Below are positions 1 to 5,539 of a stretch of 5,539 nt of DNA, piece by piece. Position numbers and translations under genes: made by a program. Source of the DNA: a bacterium (GTDB lineage: Bacteria > Bacillota_I > Bacilli_A > Acholeplasmatales > Acholeplasmataceae); NCBI GenBank assembly GCA_018623895.1, contig JAAZUY010000039.1, positions 1-5,539 on the forward strand, in the 5' to 3' direction. The notes beneath the pieces were generated by a model. That model was not told the origin of the DNA and did no database searches. It saw only the letters and a list, made by a program, of their open reading frames with translations. Numbering within the stretch: the stretch's first letter is position 1; each line of letters opens with the position of its first letter.

Positions 1-584
1 ATTGAGGGTTTAATTTTTTTCCATATTCCAAAATCTACAACTCCATCATTTCTTACCATCCATCTTAAAAACATATTAATTCTTTTACAGGCTGAATTTT
101 TTATCGGATTTGAAATGTGTTTTTCTGTTCTTTTCTCGTGATATAATGAAAAAAATATTTTTCTAAAATTATTAATGTTGTTGTACATGAATTCATCATT
201 TAAATTTTTAGAAAATACATTCTCTAAGCCATCATGATTCTTATATATGTTTTTTAGTGACTTTAAAAAATAAATGAGGTCATATTTGTTGAAAGTTCTA
301 TGAACAAAATCAATTTTCTTTAAATCCCTTTCTTTAAATCGCATTATAAAATCAATTGGACTTGATCCTAAAATTTCTGTCAATTTATTTCCGCTTTTAA
401 TTATTGATTTTCGATTTCCCCAAGAAATAATACTTATCAAAAAACTAATGATTTCTATATCTTCTTTTTGATTGTATAGATGTGGTATTGAAATAGGATC
501 TTCGATTATAAAATTTGTAGAATTATAAAGATTGAACTTGTGTTCAAGTAAATCTTTCAATTCTTTATTAAGACCATTTACCAT
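1..584 (-). CDS. TIGR02757 / DUF2400 family protein, C-terminus cut off by window edge
   Basis: Reading the minus strand from the ATG at 584-582 gives 194 uninterrupted codons to the window edge, so the gene is partial at its 3' end. I recognise the TIGR02757 (DUF2400) family, common in Bacteroidota. The N-terminal part has the family pattern EDPISIPHLY (residues 29-38) and a conserved SWGNRKS (54-60). The middle has HRTFNKYDLIYFL (95-107) and KNIYKNHDGLE (111-121). The C-terminal part has the most diagnostic block, SACKRINMFLRWMVR (164-178), followed by VDFGIW (183-188). From memory of the family, full length is about 250 residues, so roughly 50-60 are missing. No biochemical role is established to my knowledge; the last block vaguely resembles helix-hairpin-helix DNA glycosylases, but that is a guess. 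The start overlaps the end of the upstream ABC ATPase gene by 17 bases in another frame, with AAGG directly before the ATG, which suggests coupled translation. No in-frame ATG lies closer than residue 81, so this start is favoured. Confidence 0.88.
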   Translation of the reverse strand, partial: MVNGLNKELKDLLEHKFNLYNSTNFIIEDPISIPHLYNQKEDIEIISFLISIISWGNRKSIIKSGNKLTEILGSSPIDFIMRFKERDLKKIDFVHRTFNKYDLIYFLKSLKNIYKNHDGLENVFSKNLNDEFMYNNINNFRKIFFSLYHEKRTEKHISNPIKNSACKRINMFLRWMVRNDGVVDFGIWKKIKPS

Positions 585-1227
585 CCTTGAGAGTGAAGCA
601 TTTATCTGCTAATTTTGAAAAATTATGATTATGAGTTACTAGGACAATAGTAACACCAAGGTCTTTATTCATTTTTTTAAATAAACTTATAATTTCTTCT
701 TCGTTTTTGGAGTCAAGATTTCCAGTTGGCTCATCTGCAAGTAAAATACTTGGCTTATTAATCATAGCTCTTGCTACAGCAGCTCTTTGTCTTTCTCCGC
801 CAGAAATTGAATTAGGATATTTATTTAAAATACCATCTATTCCTAATATCGATATCAATTCAATGAAATACTTATCAGAACTATCTTTATCATCCCCCTT
901 AATCATGGTTGGTAAAAGAATATTTTCTTCAACAGTAAGCTCTGGAAGTAGCTGATGGAACTGAAATACAAAACCAATGTTATTATTTCGGAATTTTGAT
1001 AAATTATTATCATTAAGTTTTGTGATGTCCTGGGAATTAATTAAAAATTTAGATTTTTCTGATTTATCAAAATCTTCGATTGTTCCAATAATATTTAGCA
1101 ATGTTGTTTTGCCAGCTCCAGATGGACCAACAATTGAAATAAACTCTCCTTTTTTAATATTTAAAGAGATTTTATCTAAAATTTTTTGATTTCCATAAGA
1201 TTTATCAATAAGCTTTAGTTCAATCAT
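568..1227 (-). CDS. lolD: LolD-type ABC transporter ATP-binding protein
   Basis: This 219-residue protein is a complete ABC ATPase. It shows Walker A GPSGAGKTT (residues 34-42), a Q-loop Gln at 89, signature ISGGERQR (141-148), Walker B ILLADEP (161-167), D-loop NLDSKN (170-175) and the switch His199 in LVTHNH. The stretch FQFHQLLPELTVEENILLP (88-106) is typical of LolD, the ATPase of the LolCDE complex that extracts lipoproteins from the inner membrane and hands them to LolA; MacB/FtsE-type ATPases are close relatives, so the exact partner is uncertain. The length is normal, there is no membrane segment, and it should sit on the cytoplasmic face of the inner membrane. No permease gene is visible beside it: it lies between the DUF5916 gene (4-base ATGA overlap at its start) and the TIGR02757 gene (17-base overlap at its end). 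The purine run AAAAAGAA just before the ATG, inside the upstream gene, may serve as its ribosome site. The ATPase call is nearly certain; the lolD name is likely. Confidence 0.9.
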   Translation of the reverse strand: MIELKLIDKSYGNQKILDKISLNIKKGEFISIVGPSGAGKTTLLNIIGTIEDFDKSEKSKFLINSQDITKLNDNNLSKFRNNNIGFVFQFHQLLPELTVEENILLPTMIKGDDKDSSDKYFIELISILGIDGILNKYPNSISGGERQRAAVARAMINKPSILLADEPTGNLDSKNEEEIISLFKKMNKDLGVTIVLVTHNHNFSKLADKCFTLKDGKWS

Positions 1228-3677
1228 TTCTTTTTAAATCTATTGTAATCTAAGAAATAATTTATCCTTAACGAAATTTGATGTTGTAATGGAAGATCAA
1301 AGAGTTCTGAGACACTATCATTGTAGTCTAAATATGATTTTTCATCTTGATTAAAAACTTGATTTCTATATAATAATATCATATTGCTGCCTGGCGCAAA
1401 CCACCATTCAAAATTTAAATCAAAATTCCATAAATTGAAATTAGTATTAGGATTATATTCAACAATAGTTTGATCTTCTATAATTCTACTGCCATTATTT
1501 CTTAATGAAAAGACTTCCTCTGAATATCTAGCTACACTCCAAAAATTTCTAAGTTTAAGAGATAGAGCACTTTTTGTATTAATGTTGTAAAGCATTTCAA
1601 AATTATTCTCTATTGATTTAATATCTCTTTTTCCAAATAATATTTTTGACATGTCTTTCTTAAGATACCCTATATCATCTATAGTATTGATGGTTTGAAA
1701 TCCTGATCCAAATGATAATTTATCTGAATATCTAAAATCTGCAAATAATCCAACTCTTGTTCTGCTTTTATTTTCTTCAAATTCTTGATTGAAAAAATTT
1801 GTATTTGATACATCAAAACCATAAGAAAATCTCTTACCATTATCGGATTTCATTTCGAGTTGAATTTCAAAATTTTCTGGTTCAATAATAAATCTATCAA
1901 GTGTTCTTGTTTCGTCAAAATCTTTATATTCTGATGTGTAGTCAAAGTCTAAGCTTAAACTCATAAGGTTTTGGAAAGTAAAATTATTTCCTTGTCTAAA
2001 ACCCCAAGATTTTTTTATAAAATTATCATAGGTGTAAGCTTGACTTGCATAAAGGTAATTGGAAAATGTTCTTAACAGTTTTGTTTCCTCGAATATTTGA
2101 TAACTCATTCTCATGGTGAATCTTTGATTATTAGTCTGTCTAATAATACCAAGATCGTTTTGAGTGTAACTTGAACTGGTACCATTCCATCCTAAACCAT
2201 ATCTGAAACTACCAGTTAGTTTATTTATTGAAATTCCTCCTCTAAATCCCGTATCCTTTTCATTATTTTCCAAATAACTTCTAAATAATGTTGATTTGAA
2301 GTTGAATTTTTTTGGGTTATCATACATATCAAATACAATTGCTTGATTATTTGAATCATACCATGCTCCTTCTCTAATCACACTGGTATTTAAAAGACTA
2401 ATAGATGAATACTCATTAACAACTTGCTGTGATAATGAAATAACATTATAATTTGTTAGAGGTGAAATAAGTACTTTTCTATCTTCTTGATTATTAATGT
2501 TCCTGAAATACGCATATGCTTTTCCAGTGATAGCATTTAAAATACCTATACTTAATTTATTATCAGTTGTGCCGCTTATTTTAGTTGAATTAATAAGCTC
2601 TGGCTTATTATCGTATCTTATTAATTCTTCACCTACATTAATGTAATCACTTTCATTAAAAGATATTTCTTCACCAATTCTTCTACTGTAAAAAAATCTT
2701 CCTGATCTATAACCCATACCATCAGCCTTTTCGAATAATGATGCACCTTCCATAAAAAATGGTCTATTTTCATCAAATTGCTGTTCAAATGGACTTAAGT
2801 TTAGTTCTTTGTCATCAAAAGTGACTTGACCAAAATCTGGAATTAAAGTAGCGTCAAGTGTAAAACTGTTTCCTAACCCATATTTTAAATCTAAGCCTGC
2901 TGAATAGGAGTTTTGAGAACTAAAACCTTTTTTAAAATCTTGTGAAATTTGAAAATAAGGATAAAAGAAAAGTCTTTCAGGGGGTGTAATATCTTTTAGA
3001 CCTTTCATTAAGCCAAAACTTTGTTGATATTTTGAATTTTTAGGATCTGCATAATTCCATATAAAATAGGCGTCAAGTTCTGGTGAATGTCTTCCAAAAT
3101 TAATTCCCCATTCTTGAATATTTTTTTTTGGAAAACGCAGAGCACTATAGGGGATTCTCATCTCTACGTACCAACCATTTTTATCAATACTGCTGTATCC
3201 TTCAAAGACCGTATCATAATCGTAATCGCTTTGAGGATCAAAATCTCCACTTGAAAACATATCAGATATTGCTCCAGCAGGAGTTACTTCAAATGATTGA
3301 TAGTTCAAATTATCATCGAATGTATTAAATGATACCCAAAAGGCTTCAGATTCAATTCCAGCAGATTTATCTCTTTGAGAAAACTCCATTGGCATTTTGG
3401 ATGTGTTGGGATGAATTAAAGTAGCTGCGATATAAATAGCTTCATTATCATATCCTACAAAAGTTGTTGTCTTGTAATCATTATTTAATTTATCACCTGC
3501 ACGAGTTTCAGGAAACCATACCACAAAATCACTATTTCCTTTAACTTGATCCCATTCACCTTTAGACATTATGCCATCAATTTTTGGCGGTTCTAAAAAC
3601 TTGTAAGCATTTGCAATCTTTCTTTCTTGAGAATGAAGAATCAAAGGAAGTAATAAGATGAAAAAAAATTTTCTCAT
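1224..3677 (-). CDS. Secreted CBM9-like / DUF5916 domain protein, probably outer membrane
   Basis: This is an 817-residue protein when read from the ATG at 3677-3675. Residues 1-16 form a signal peptide (MRKFFFILLLPLILHS), with likely cleavage before Gln17 and no lipobox Cys. About 31-230 is a carbohydrate-binding-family-9-like beta domain, starting PKIDGIMSKGEWD and including FVGYDNEAIYIAA (73-85) and IPYSALRFP (175-183). From about 235 to the end is the DUF5916 domain, recognisable from PDFGQVTFDD (280-289), LNLSPFEQQF (292-301) and RPFFMEGASLF (305-315). The remainder is rich in aromatic and alternating polar residues, consistent with outer-membrane beta strands, ending in SLRINYFLDYNRF. 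The family is widespread in Bacteroidota; its function is not established, and sugar binding is only suggested by domain similarity. An in-frame TTG at 3689 would add four residues, but it falls inside the candidate promoter -7 box, so ATG 3677 is preferred. The gene heads an operon with the LolD-type ATPase gene, overlapping it by four bases. Confidence 0.87.
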   Translation of the reverse strand: MRKFFFILLLPLILHSQERKIANAYKFLEPPKIDGIMSKGEWDQVKGNSDFVVWFPETRAGDKLNNDYKTTTFVGYDNEAIYIAATLIHPNTSKMPMEFSQRDKSAGIESEAFWVSFNTFDDNLNYQSFEVTPAGAISDMFSSGDFDPQSDYDYDTVFEGYSSIDKNGWYVEMRIPYSALRFPKKNIQEWGINFGRHSPELDAYFIWNYADPKNSKYQQSFGLMKGLKDITPPERLFFYPYFQISQDFKKGFSSQNSYSAGLDLKYGLGNSFTLDATLIPDFGQVTFDDKELNLSPFEQQFDENRPFFMEGASLFEKADGMGYRSGRFFYSRRIGEEISFNESDYINVGEELIRYDNKPELINSTKISGTTDNKLSIGILNAITGKAYAYFRNINNQEDRKVLISPLTNYNVISLSQQVVNEYSSISLLNTSVIREGAWYDSNNQAIVFDMYDNPKKFNFKSTLFRSYLENNEKDTGFRGGISINKLTGSFRYGLGWNGTSSSYTQNDLGIIRQTNNQRFTMRMSYQIFEETKLLRTFSNYLYASQAYTYDNFIKKSWGFRQGNNFTFQNLMSLSLDFDYTSEYKDFDETRTLDRFIIEPENFEIQLEMKSDNGKRFSYGFDVSNTNFFNQEFEENKSRTRVGLFADFRYSDKLSFGSGFQTINTIDDIGYLKKDMSKILFGKRDIKSIENNFEMLYNINTKSALSLKLRNFWSVARYSEEVFSLRNNGSRIIEDQTIVEYNPNTNFNLWNFDLNFEWWFAPGSNMILLYRNQVFNQDEKSYLDYNDSVSELFDLPLQHQISLRINYFLDYNRFKKK

Positions 3678-3686
3678 AAAGTCTGG

Positions 3687-3694
3687 CAAATATA
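3687..3694 (-). promoter_or_regulatory. Candidate Bacteroidota -7 box for the DUF5916-lolD-TIGR02757 operon
   Basis: Read on the minus strand this is TATATTTG, an exact match to the TAnnTTTG -7 motif used by the Bacteroidota primary sigma factor. Transcription would start around 3682, leaving a leader of only about five bases before the ATG at 3677, close to leaderless. No good TTTG-type -33 element is visible at the expected 19-21 base spacing; the nearest TTTG (3727-3730 on the minus strand) is too far upstream. The -33 element is often weak in this phylum, so the call rests on the -7 motif and its position. Confidence 0.5.
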
Positions 3695-3705
3695 TATAAT
3701 GAGAT

Positions 3706-3713
3706 TAAATTTG
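3706..3713 (+). promoter_or_regulatory. Candidate Bacteroidota -7 box for msrA
   Basis: The plus strand reads TAAATTTG, an exact match to TAnnTTTG. TCTG at 3682-3685, one mismatch from the TTTG -33 element, lies 20 bases upstream, which is the expected spacing. Transcription would begin near 3718-3720 and give a leader of about 20 bases before the ATG at 3741. This placement means the in-frame ATG at 3699 would lie upstream of the transcript start and cannot be the msrA start from this promoter. Confidence 0.55.
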
Positions 3714-3740
3714 ACTATTAATAAAACAAATGGTTTAAGA

Positions 3741-4256
3741 ATGAAAAAAGCATACTTAGCATCTGGATGTTTTTGGTGTACAGAAACAATTTTTGATAAT
3801 GTTGATGGAGTAACAAAAGTCATTCCAGGCTATATGGGAGGAACAAAAAAAAATCCAACTTATGAAGAAGTTTGCACTGGATTGACTGGCCATGCTGAAC
3901 TTGTTGAAATCACATATGATTCTAATATGGTCTCCTTTAAAAAATTATTAGAGATTTTTTTTAAAACTCATGATCCTACTACACTCAACAGGCAAGGGAA
4001 CGATATAGGAACTCAATACAGATCAGCAATTTTTTTTCAAAACAAAAATGAACTTAATATTGCAAAAGAATTAATATCAAATCTTGAATCATCAAATATT
4101 TTTTTAAATAAAATTGTTACAACTCTAGAGAAAAAAACAGAATTTTTTGAGGCTGAAGATTATCATAAAAAATATTTCTATAACAATCCAGAAAACATAT
4201 ATTGTCAGATGGTAGTTAAACCAAAAGTTGAAAAATTTTTAAACTCAAAAGATTAA
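3741..4256 (+). CDS. msrA: Peptide methionine (S)-S-oxide reductase MsrA
   Basis: MsrA reduces the S epimer of methionine sulfoxide in proteins or as free amino acid, using a catalytic Cys recycled by thioredoxin; it is expected in the cytoplasm. The 171-residue protein has the active site GCFWCTE with catalytic Cys10. By alignment from memory to E. coli MsrA (Cys51, Tyr82, Glu94, Asp129, Tyr134), the other catalytic residues are present: Tyr41 in NPTY, Glu53 in GHAE, Asp88 and Tyr93 in RQGNDIGTQYRS. GYMGG (30-34) and the late EAEDYHKKY (137-145) are also typical. Further cysteines are Cys13, Cys45 and Cys155; Cys155 in IYCQMVVKPK is a reasonable resolving candidate. No MsrB domain is fused. 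The frame extends upstream to an ATG at 3699, but the 14 extra residues do not fit the family and precede the predicted transcript start, so ATG 3741 is chosen. It is the only plus-strand gene here, divergent from the DUF5916 gene and convergent with the DUF6787 gene. Confidence 0.95.
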   Translation: MKKAYLASGCFWCTETIFDNVDGVTKVIPGYMGGTKKNPTYEEVCTGLTGHAELVEITYDSNMVSFKKLLEIFFKTHDPTTLNRQGNDIGTQYRSAIFFQNKNELNIAKELISNLESSNIFLNKIVTTLEKKTEFFEAEDYHKKYFYNNPENIYCQMVVKPKVEKFLNSKD

Positions 4257-4270
4257 TTCTTGAGTTTAAA
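4238..4270. terminator. Inverted repeat at convergent gene ends, candidate bidirectional terminator
   Basis: The arms TTTAAACTCAA (4238-4248) and TTGAGTTTAAA (4260-4270) are perfect 11-base inverted repeats around an 11-base loop, and a G-C and an A-T pair inside the loop could extend the stem. On the plus strand T-rich sequence (TCTTTTC) follows; on the minus strand AATTTTTC follows. Both flanks could act as U tracts, so the same hairpin could end msrA transcripts and the serC-serA-DUF6787 transcript. The stem has only three G-C pairs per arm, so it is weak by enterobacterial standards. It lies inside the final codons of both genes, with both stop codons in the loop. Confidence 0.55.
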
Positions 4271-4543
4271 TCTTTTCATCATTTTTTTGAAGAATTTCCA
4301 AAAAAAAGAAAACTCACCAAAGATAAATGCTGTAACTAAAAGACAGATTTGATATATAGGAAAAACAATTAAAAATCTACTTAAGTAGTATGTCAATATA
4401 GTATCCTTATTAATATCAAAAAAATCAATTACTGGACCACTTAAGTATAATGATAGTGTCCCTGTAATTCCAAAAACGATAATAATTTTAAATAACTGAA
4501 AATTAGATTCAATAGAAAATCTAGATTTTAGTTTATTAATCAT
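4253..4543 (-). CDS. Small two-helix membrane protein, probable DUF6787 family
   Basis: This 96-residue protein has two hydrophobic segments, about residues 18-39 (FKIIIVFGITGTLSLYL and following) and 51-76, joined by a short loop, FFDINKD. The end is strongly basic (WKFFKKMMKRFKLKN, 82-96), and by the positive-inside rule both termini should face the cytoplasm. The overall layout, including the GEFSFFWKFFKK block (76-87) after the second helix, resembles the small Bacteroidota membrane proteins called DUF6787; that name is from memory and unverified. No enzymatic motif is visible and the function is unknown. Its ATG lies within the last codons of serA (8-base overlap), so translation is probably coupled to serA. 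No separate promoter is seen. Its stop shares TTAA with the msrA stop on the opposite strand. Confidence 0.75.
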   Translation of the reverse strand: MINKLKSRFSIESNFQLFKIIIVFGITGTLSLYLSGPVIDFFDINKDTILTYYLSRFLIVFPIYQICLLVTAFIFGEFSFFWKFFKKMMKRFKLKN

Positions 4544-5492
4544 TATTAAAGTAATTAATTATTTGATCTGCTAATTCAGTTCCGATACGATCTTGGGCTT
4601 CAGATGTTGCAGCACCAATATGTGGTGAAAGTGAAATTTTAGGATGCATAAGTAACTTAACTGAGGGGGTGGGTTCATTTTCAAAAGTGTCAAGTCCTGC
4701 AAATGAAACCTTCTTATTTTCTATGTAGTTAATCAATTCTGTTTCATCAATTACACCTCCTCTGGCAGCATTAATTATTCCGACACCATCTTTCATTTTT
4801 TCAAATTCATTTTTTCCAATGATATATTCTTTTTGAGCAGGGACATGTAAAGTAATAAAATCTGATTTCATAAGAACTTCATCCAAAGAAGAAGTGTTAA
4901 TATCAAAAGAAAGAGATTTGTTTTTTGAAAACTCTAACTTAAGTTCAGTGCTTTCGTTGTATTTGTCATAGTAAACTACATCCATTCCGATGCCTAGTGC
5001 AATTTTTGCTGTCTCTTGTCCAATTCTTCCAAACCCAATAATACCAAGTGTTTTACCTTTCAGTTCAATACCTTTTGAATAATTCTTCTTTAGTTTTTTA
5101 AAATTATTATCTCCTTCAAGTGGCATGTTTCTGTTAGAATCATGTAAAAATCTAACACATGAAAATAAATGTGAAAAAACAAGTTCGGCAACTGAATGAG
5201 AGGATGCAGCAGGAGTATTAATTACTTTTAAACCTTTAGATCTTGCATAATCCACATCAATATTATCCATTCCAACACCACCTCTTCCAATTAATTTTAA
5301 GCTTGGAACTTTATCAATAAGTTCTTTTCTGACAGTTGTAGCACTTCTAACAAGGATTCCTGAAATCTCATTTTCATTTATGTAATTTTCTAATTGTTCT
5401 TGTGCTACGTTTGTGGTTATAACTTCAAACCCAGATTCTTCTAGTTTTTTTACTCCTGAATTGGAGATTCCATCATTTGCAAGAATTTTCAT
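4536..5492 (-). CDS. serA: D-3-phosphoglycerate dehydrogenase, short form without ACT domain
   Basis: SerA oxidises 3-phosphoglycerate to 3-phosphohydroxypyruvate with NAD, the first step of serine synthesis, in the cytoplasm. The 318-residue protein is a complete D-2-hydroxyacid dehydrogenase. It has the substrate-domain motifs VRSAT (48-52) and GRGGVGMDNID (69-79), the nucleotide-binding GFGRIGQ (153-159) with a following acidic residue, Asp176, that fits NAD over NADP, and the catalytic set Arg244 (NAARGG), Glu273 (ENEP) and His291 (SPHIGAAT). The protein ends soon after the catalytic His, so the C-terminal ACT/regulatory domains of E. coli-type SerA are absent and feedback by serine through ACT is not expected. 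Sequence alone does not exclude another D-2-hydroxyacid substrate, but the partial serC two bases upstream strongly supports phosphoglycerate. The ATG at 5492-5490 gives a normal N-terminus, MKILANDGIS. The 3' end overlaps the DUF6787 gene by eight bases. Confidence 0.9.
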   Translation of the reverse strand: MKILANDGISNSGVKKLEESGFEVITTNVAQEQLENYINENEISGILVRSATTVRKELIDKVPSLKLIGRGGVGMDNIDVDYARSKGLKVINTPAASSHSVAELVFSHLFSCVRFLHDSNRNMPLEGDNNFKKLKKNYSKGIELKGKTLGIIGFGRIGQETAKIALGIGMDVVYYDKYNESTELKLEFSKNKSLSFDINTSSLDEVLMKSDFITLHVPAQKEYIIGKNEFEKMKDGVGIINAARGGVIDETELINYIENKKVSFAGLDTFENEPTPSVKLLMHPKISLSPHIGAATSEAQDRIGTELADQIINYFNND

Positions 5493-5494
5493 TT

Positions 5495-5539
5495 TTAAAT
5501 ACTTTTTTTAAATTTTTTCATAGTATCTACAAGTACTTC
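5495..5539 (-). CDS. serC: C-terminal end of a probable phosphoserine aminotransferase
   Basis: The minus strand from the right window edge reads 14 codons, EVLVDTMKKFKKSI, then TAA at 5497-5495. This looks like the last helix of Bacteroidota SerC proteins, which typically ends in a VEVLVDxMKxF-like sequence. SerC converts 3-phosphohydroxypyruvate, the product of SerA, to phosphoserine using glutamate and pyridoxal phosphate. The stop is two bases before the serA ATG, so the two form one operon; any promoter lies outside the window. With only 14 residues visible, the identification depends on the match to the remembered C-terminus and on the well-known serC-serA gene order. Confidence 0.65.
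   Translation of the reverse strand, partial: EVLVDTMKKFKKSI

Noticed and set aside
707..955. Open frame of 82 codons on the plus strand
   Set aside because: It lies wholly opposite the lolD-type gene, whose minus-strand product has every ABC motif; the plus-strand product resembles nothing and is an antisense shadow.
977..1189. Open frame of 70 codons on the plus strand
   Set aside because: It is antisense to the N-terminal half of the ABC ATPase, including Walker A, with no family resemblance or plausible promoter.
3128..3328. Open frame of 66 codons on the plus strand
   Set aside because: It is antisense to the CBM9-like domain of the DUF5916 gene, and the product has no recognisable features.
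3678..3689. TTG start at 3689 adding four residues to the DUF5916 protein
   Set aside because: The TTG is part of the candidate -7 box, and the ATG at 3677 gives a cleaner signal peptide beginning MRKFFF.
3699..3740. Upstream ATG at 3699 as the msrA start
   Set aside because: It would place 14 extra residues before the conserved MKKAYLASGCFW start and would begin upstream of the predicted transcript start; the region looks like promoter DNA.
1..5539. Novel defence system, mobile element, CRISPR array or RNA gene
   Set aside because: I found no direct repeats with spacers, no transposase or integrase motifs, no tRNA-like or rRNA-like sequence and no nuclease/toxin pairs; base composition looks even across the window.

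Overview
The window is AT-rich (by eye around 30% GC) and gene-dense, and most likely comes from a member of the Bacteroidota, probably a flavobacterium-like lineage with a compact genome. Four things point that way. There is a DUF5916 outer-membrane-type protein and a TIGR02757/DUF2400 family protein. There is a serC-serA gene pair. The one divergent intergenic gap carries two exact matches to the Bacteroidota -7 promoter motif TAnnTTTG. Ribosome binding sites are weak or absent, also as expected for that phylum. No species assignment is possible from the sequence alone.

Layout, left to right. Positions 1-3677 hold three overlapping minus-strand genes, transcribed right to left: an 817-residue secreted CBM9-like/DUF5916 protein, a LolD-type ABC ATPase (4-base overlap), and a TIGR02757/DUF2400 protein (17-base overlap) that runs off the left edge. 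Positions 3678-3740 are the only real intergenic gap, with a candidate promoter on each strand. Positions 3741-4256 hold the only plus-strand gene, msrA. It converges on a second minus-strand operon at 4253-5539: the last 14 codons of a probable serC at the right edge, then serA (2-base gap), then a small two-helix membrane protein of DUF6787 type (8-base overlap). The msrA and DUF6787 stop codons share the four bases TTAA, and these sit inside an inverted repeat that could terminate transcription from both sides.

How the genes work together. SerA and SerC catalyse the first two steps of serine synthesis from 3-phosphoglycerate. MsrA repairs oxidised methionine. The left operon couples an envelope protein with an ATPase of the lipoprotein-release family and a conserved protein of unknown function; the overlapping frames suggest coordinated translation, but a shared function is only inferred.

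There is no gene-free stretch over 300 bases. I saw no RNA gene, mobile element, CRISPR array or defence system. The content looks like ordinary chromosomal housekeeping DNA. The items most worth a second look are the uncharacterised families (TIGR02757, DUF5916, DUF6787) and the compact junctions between genes.
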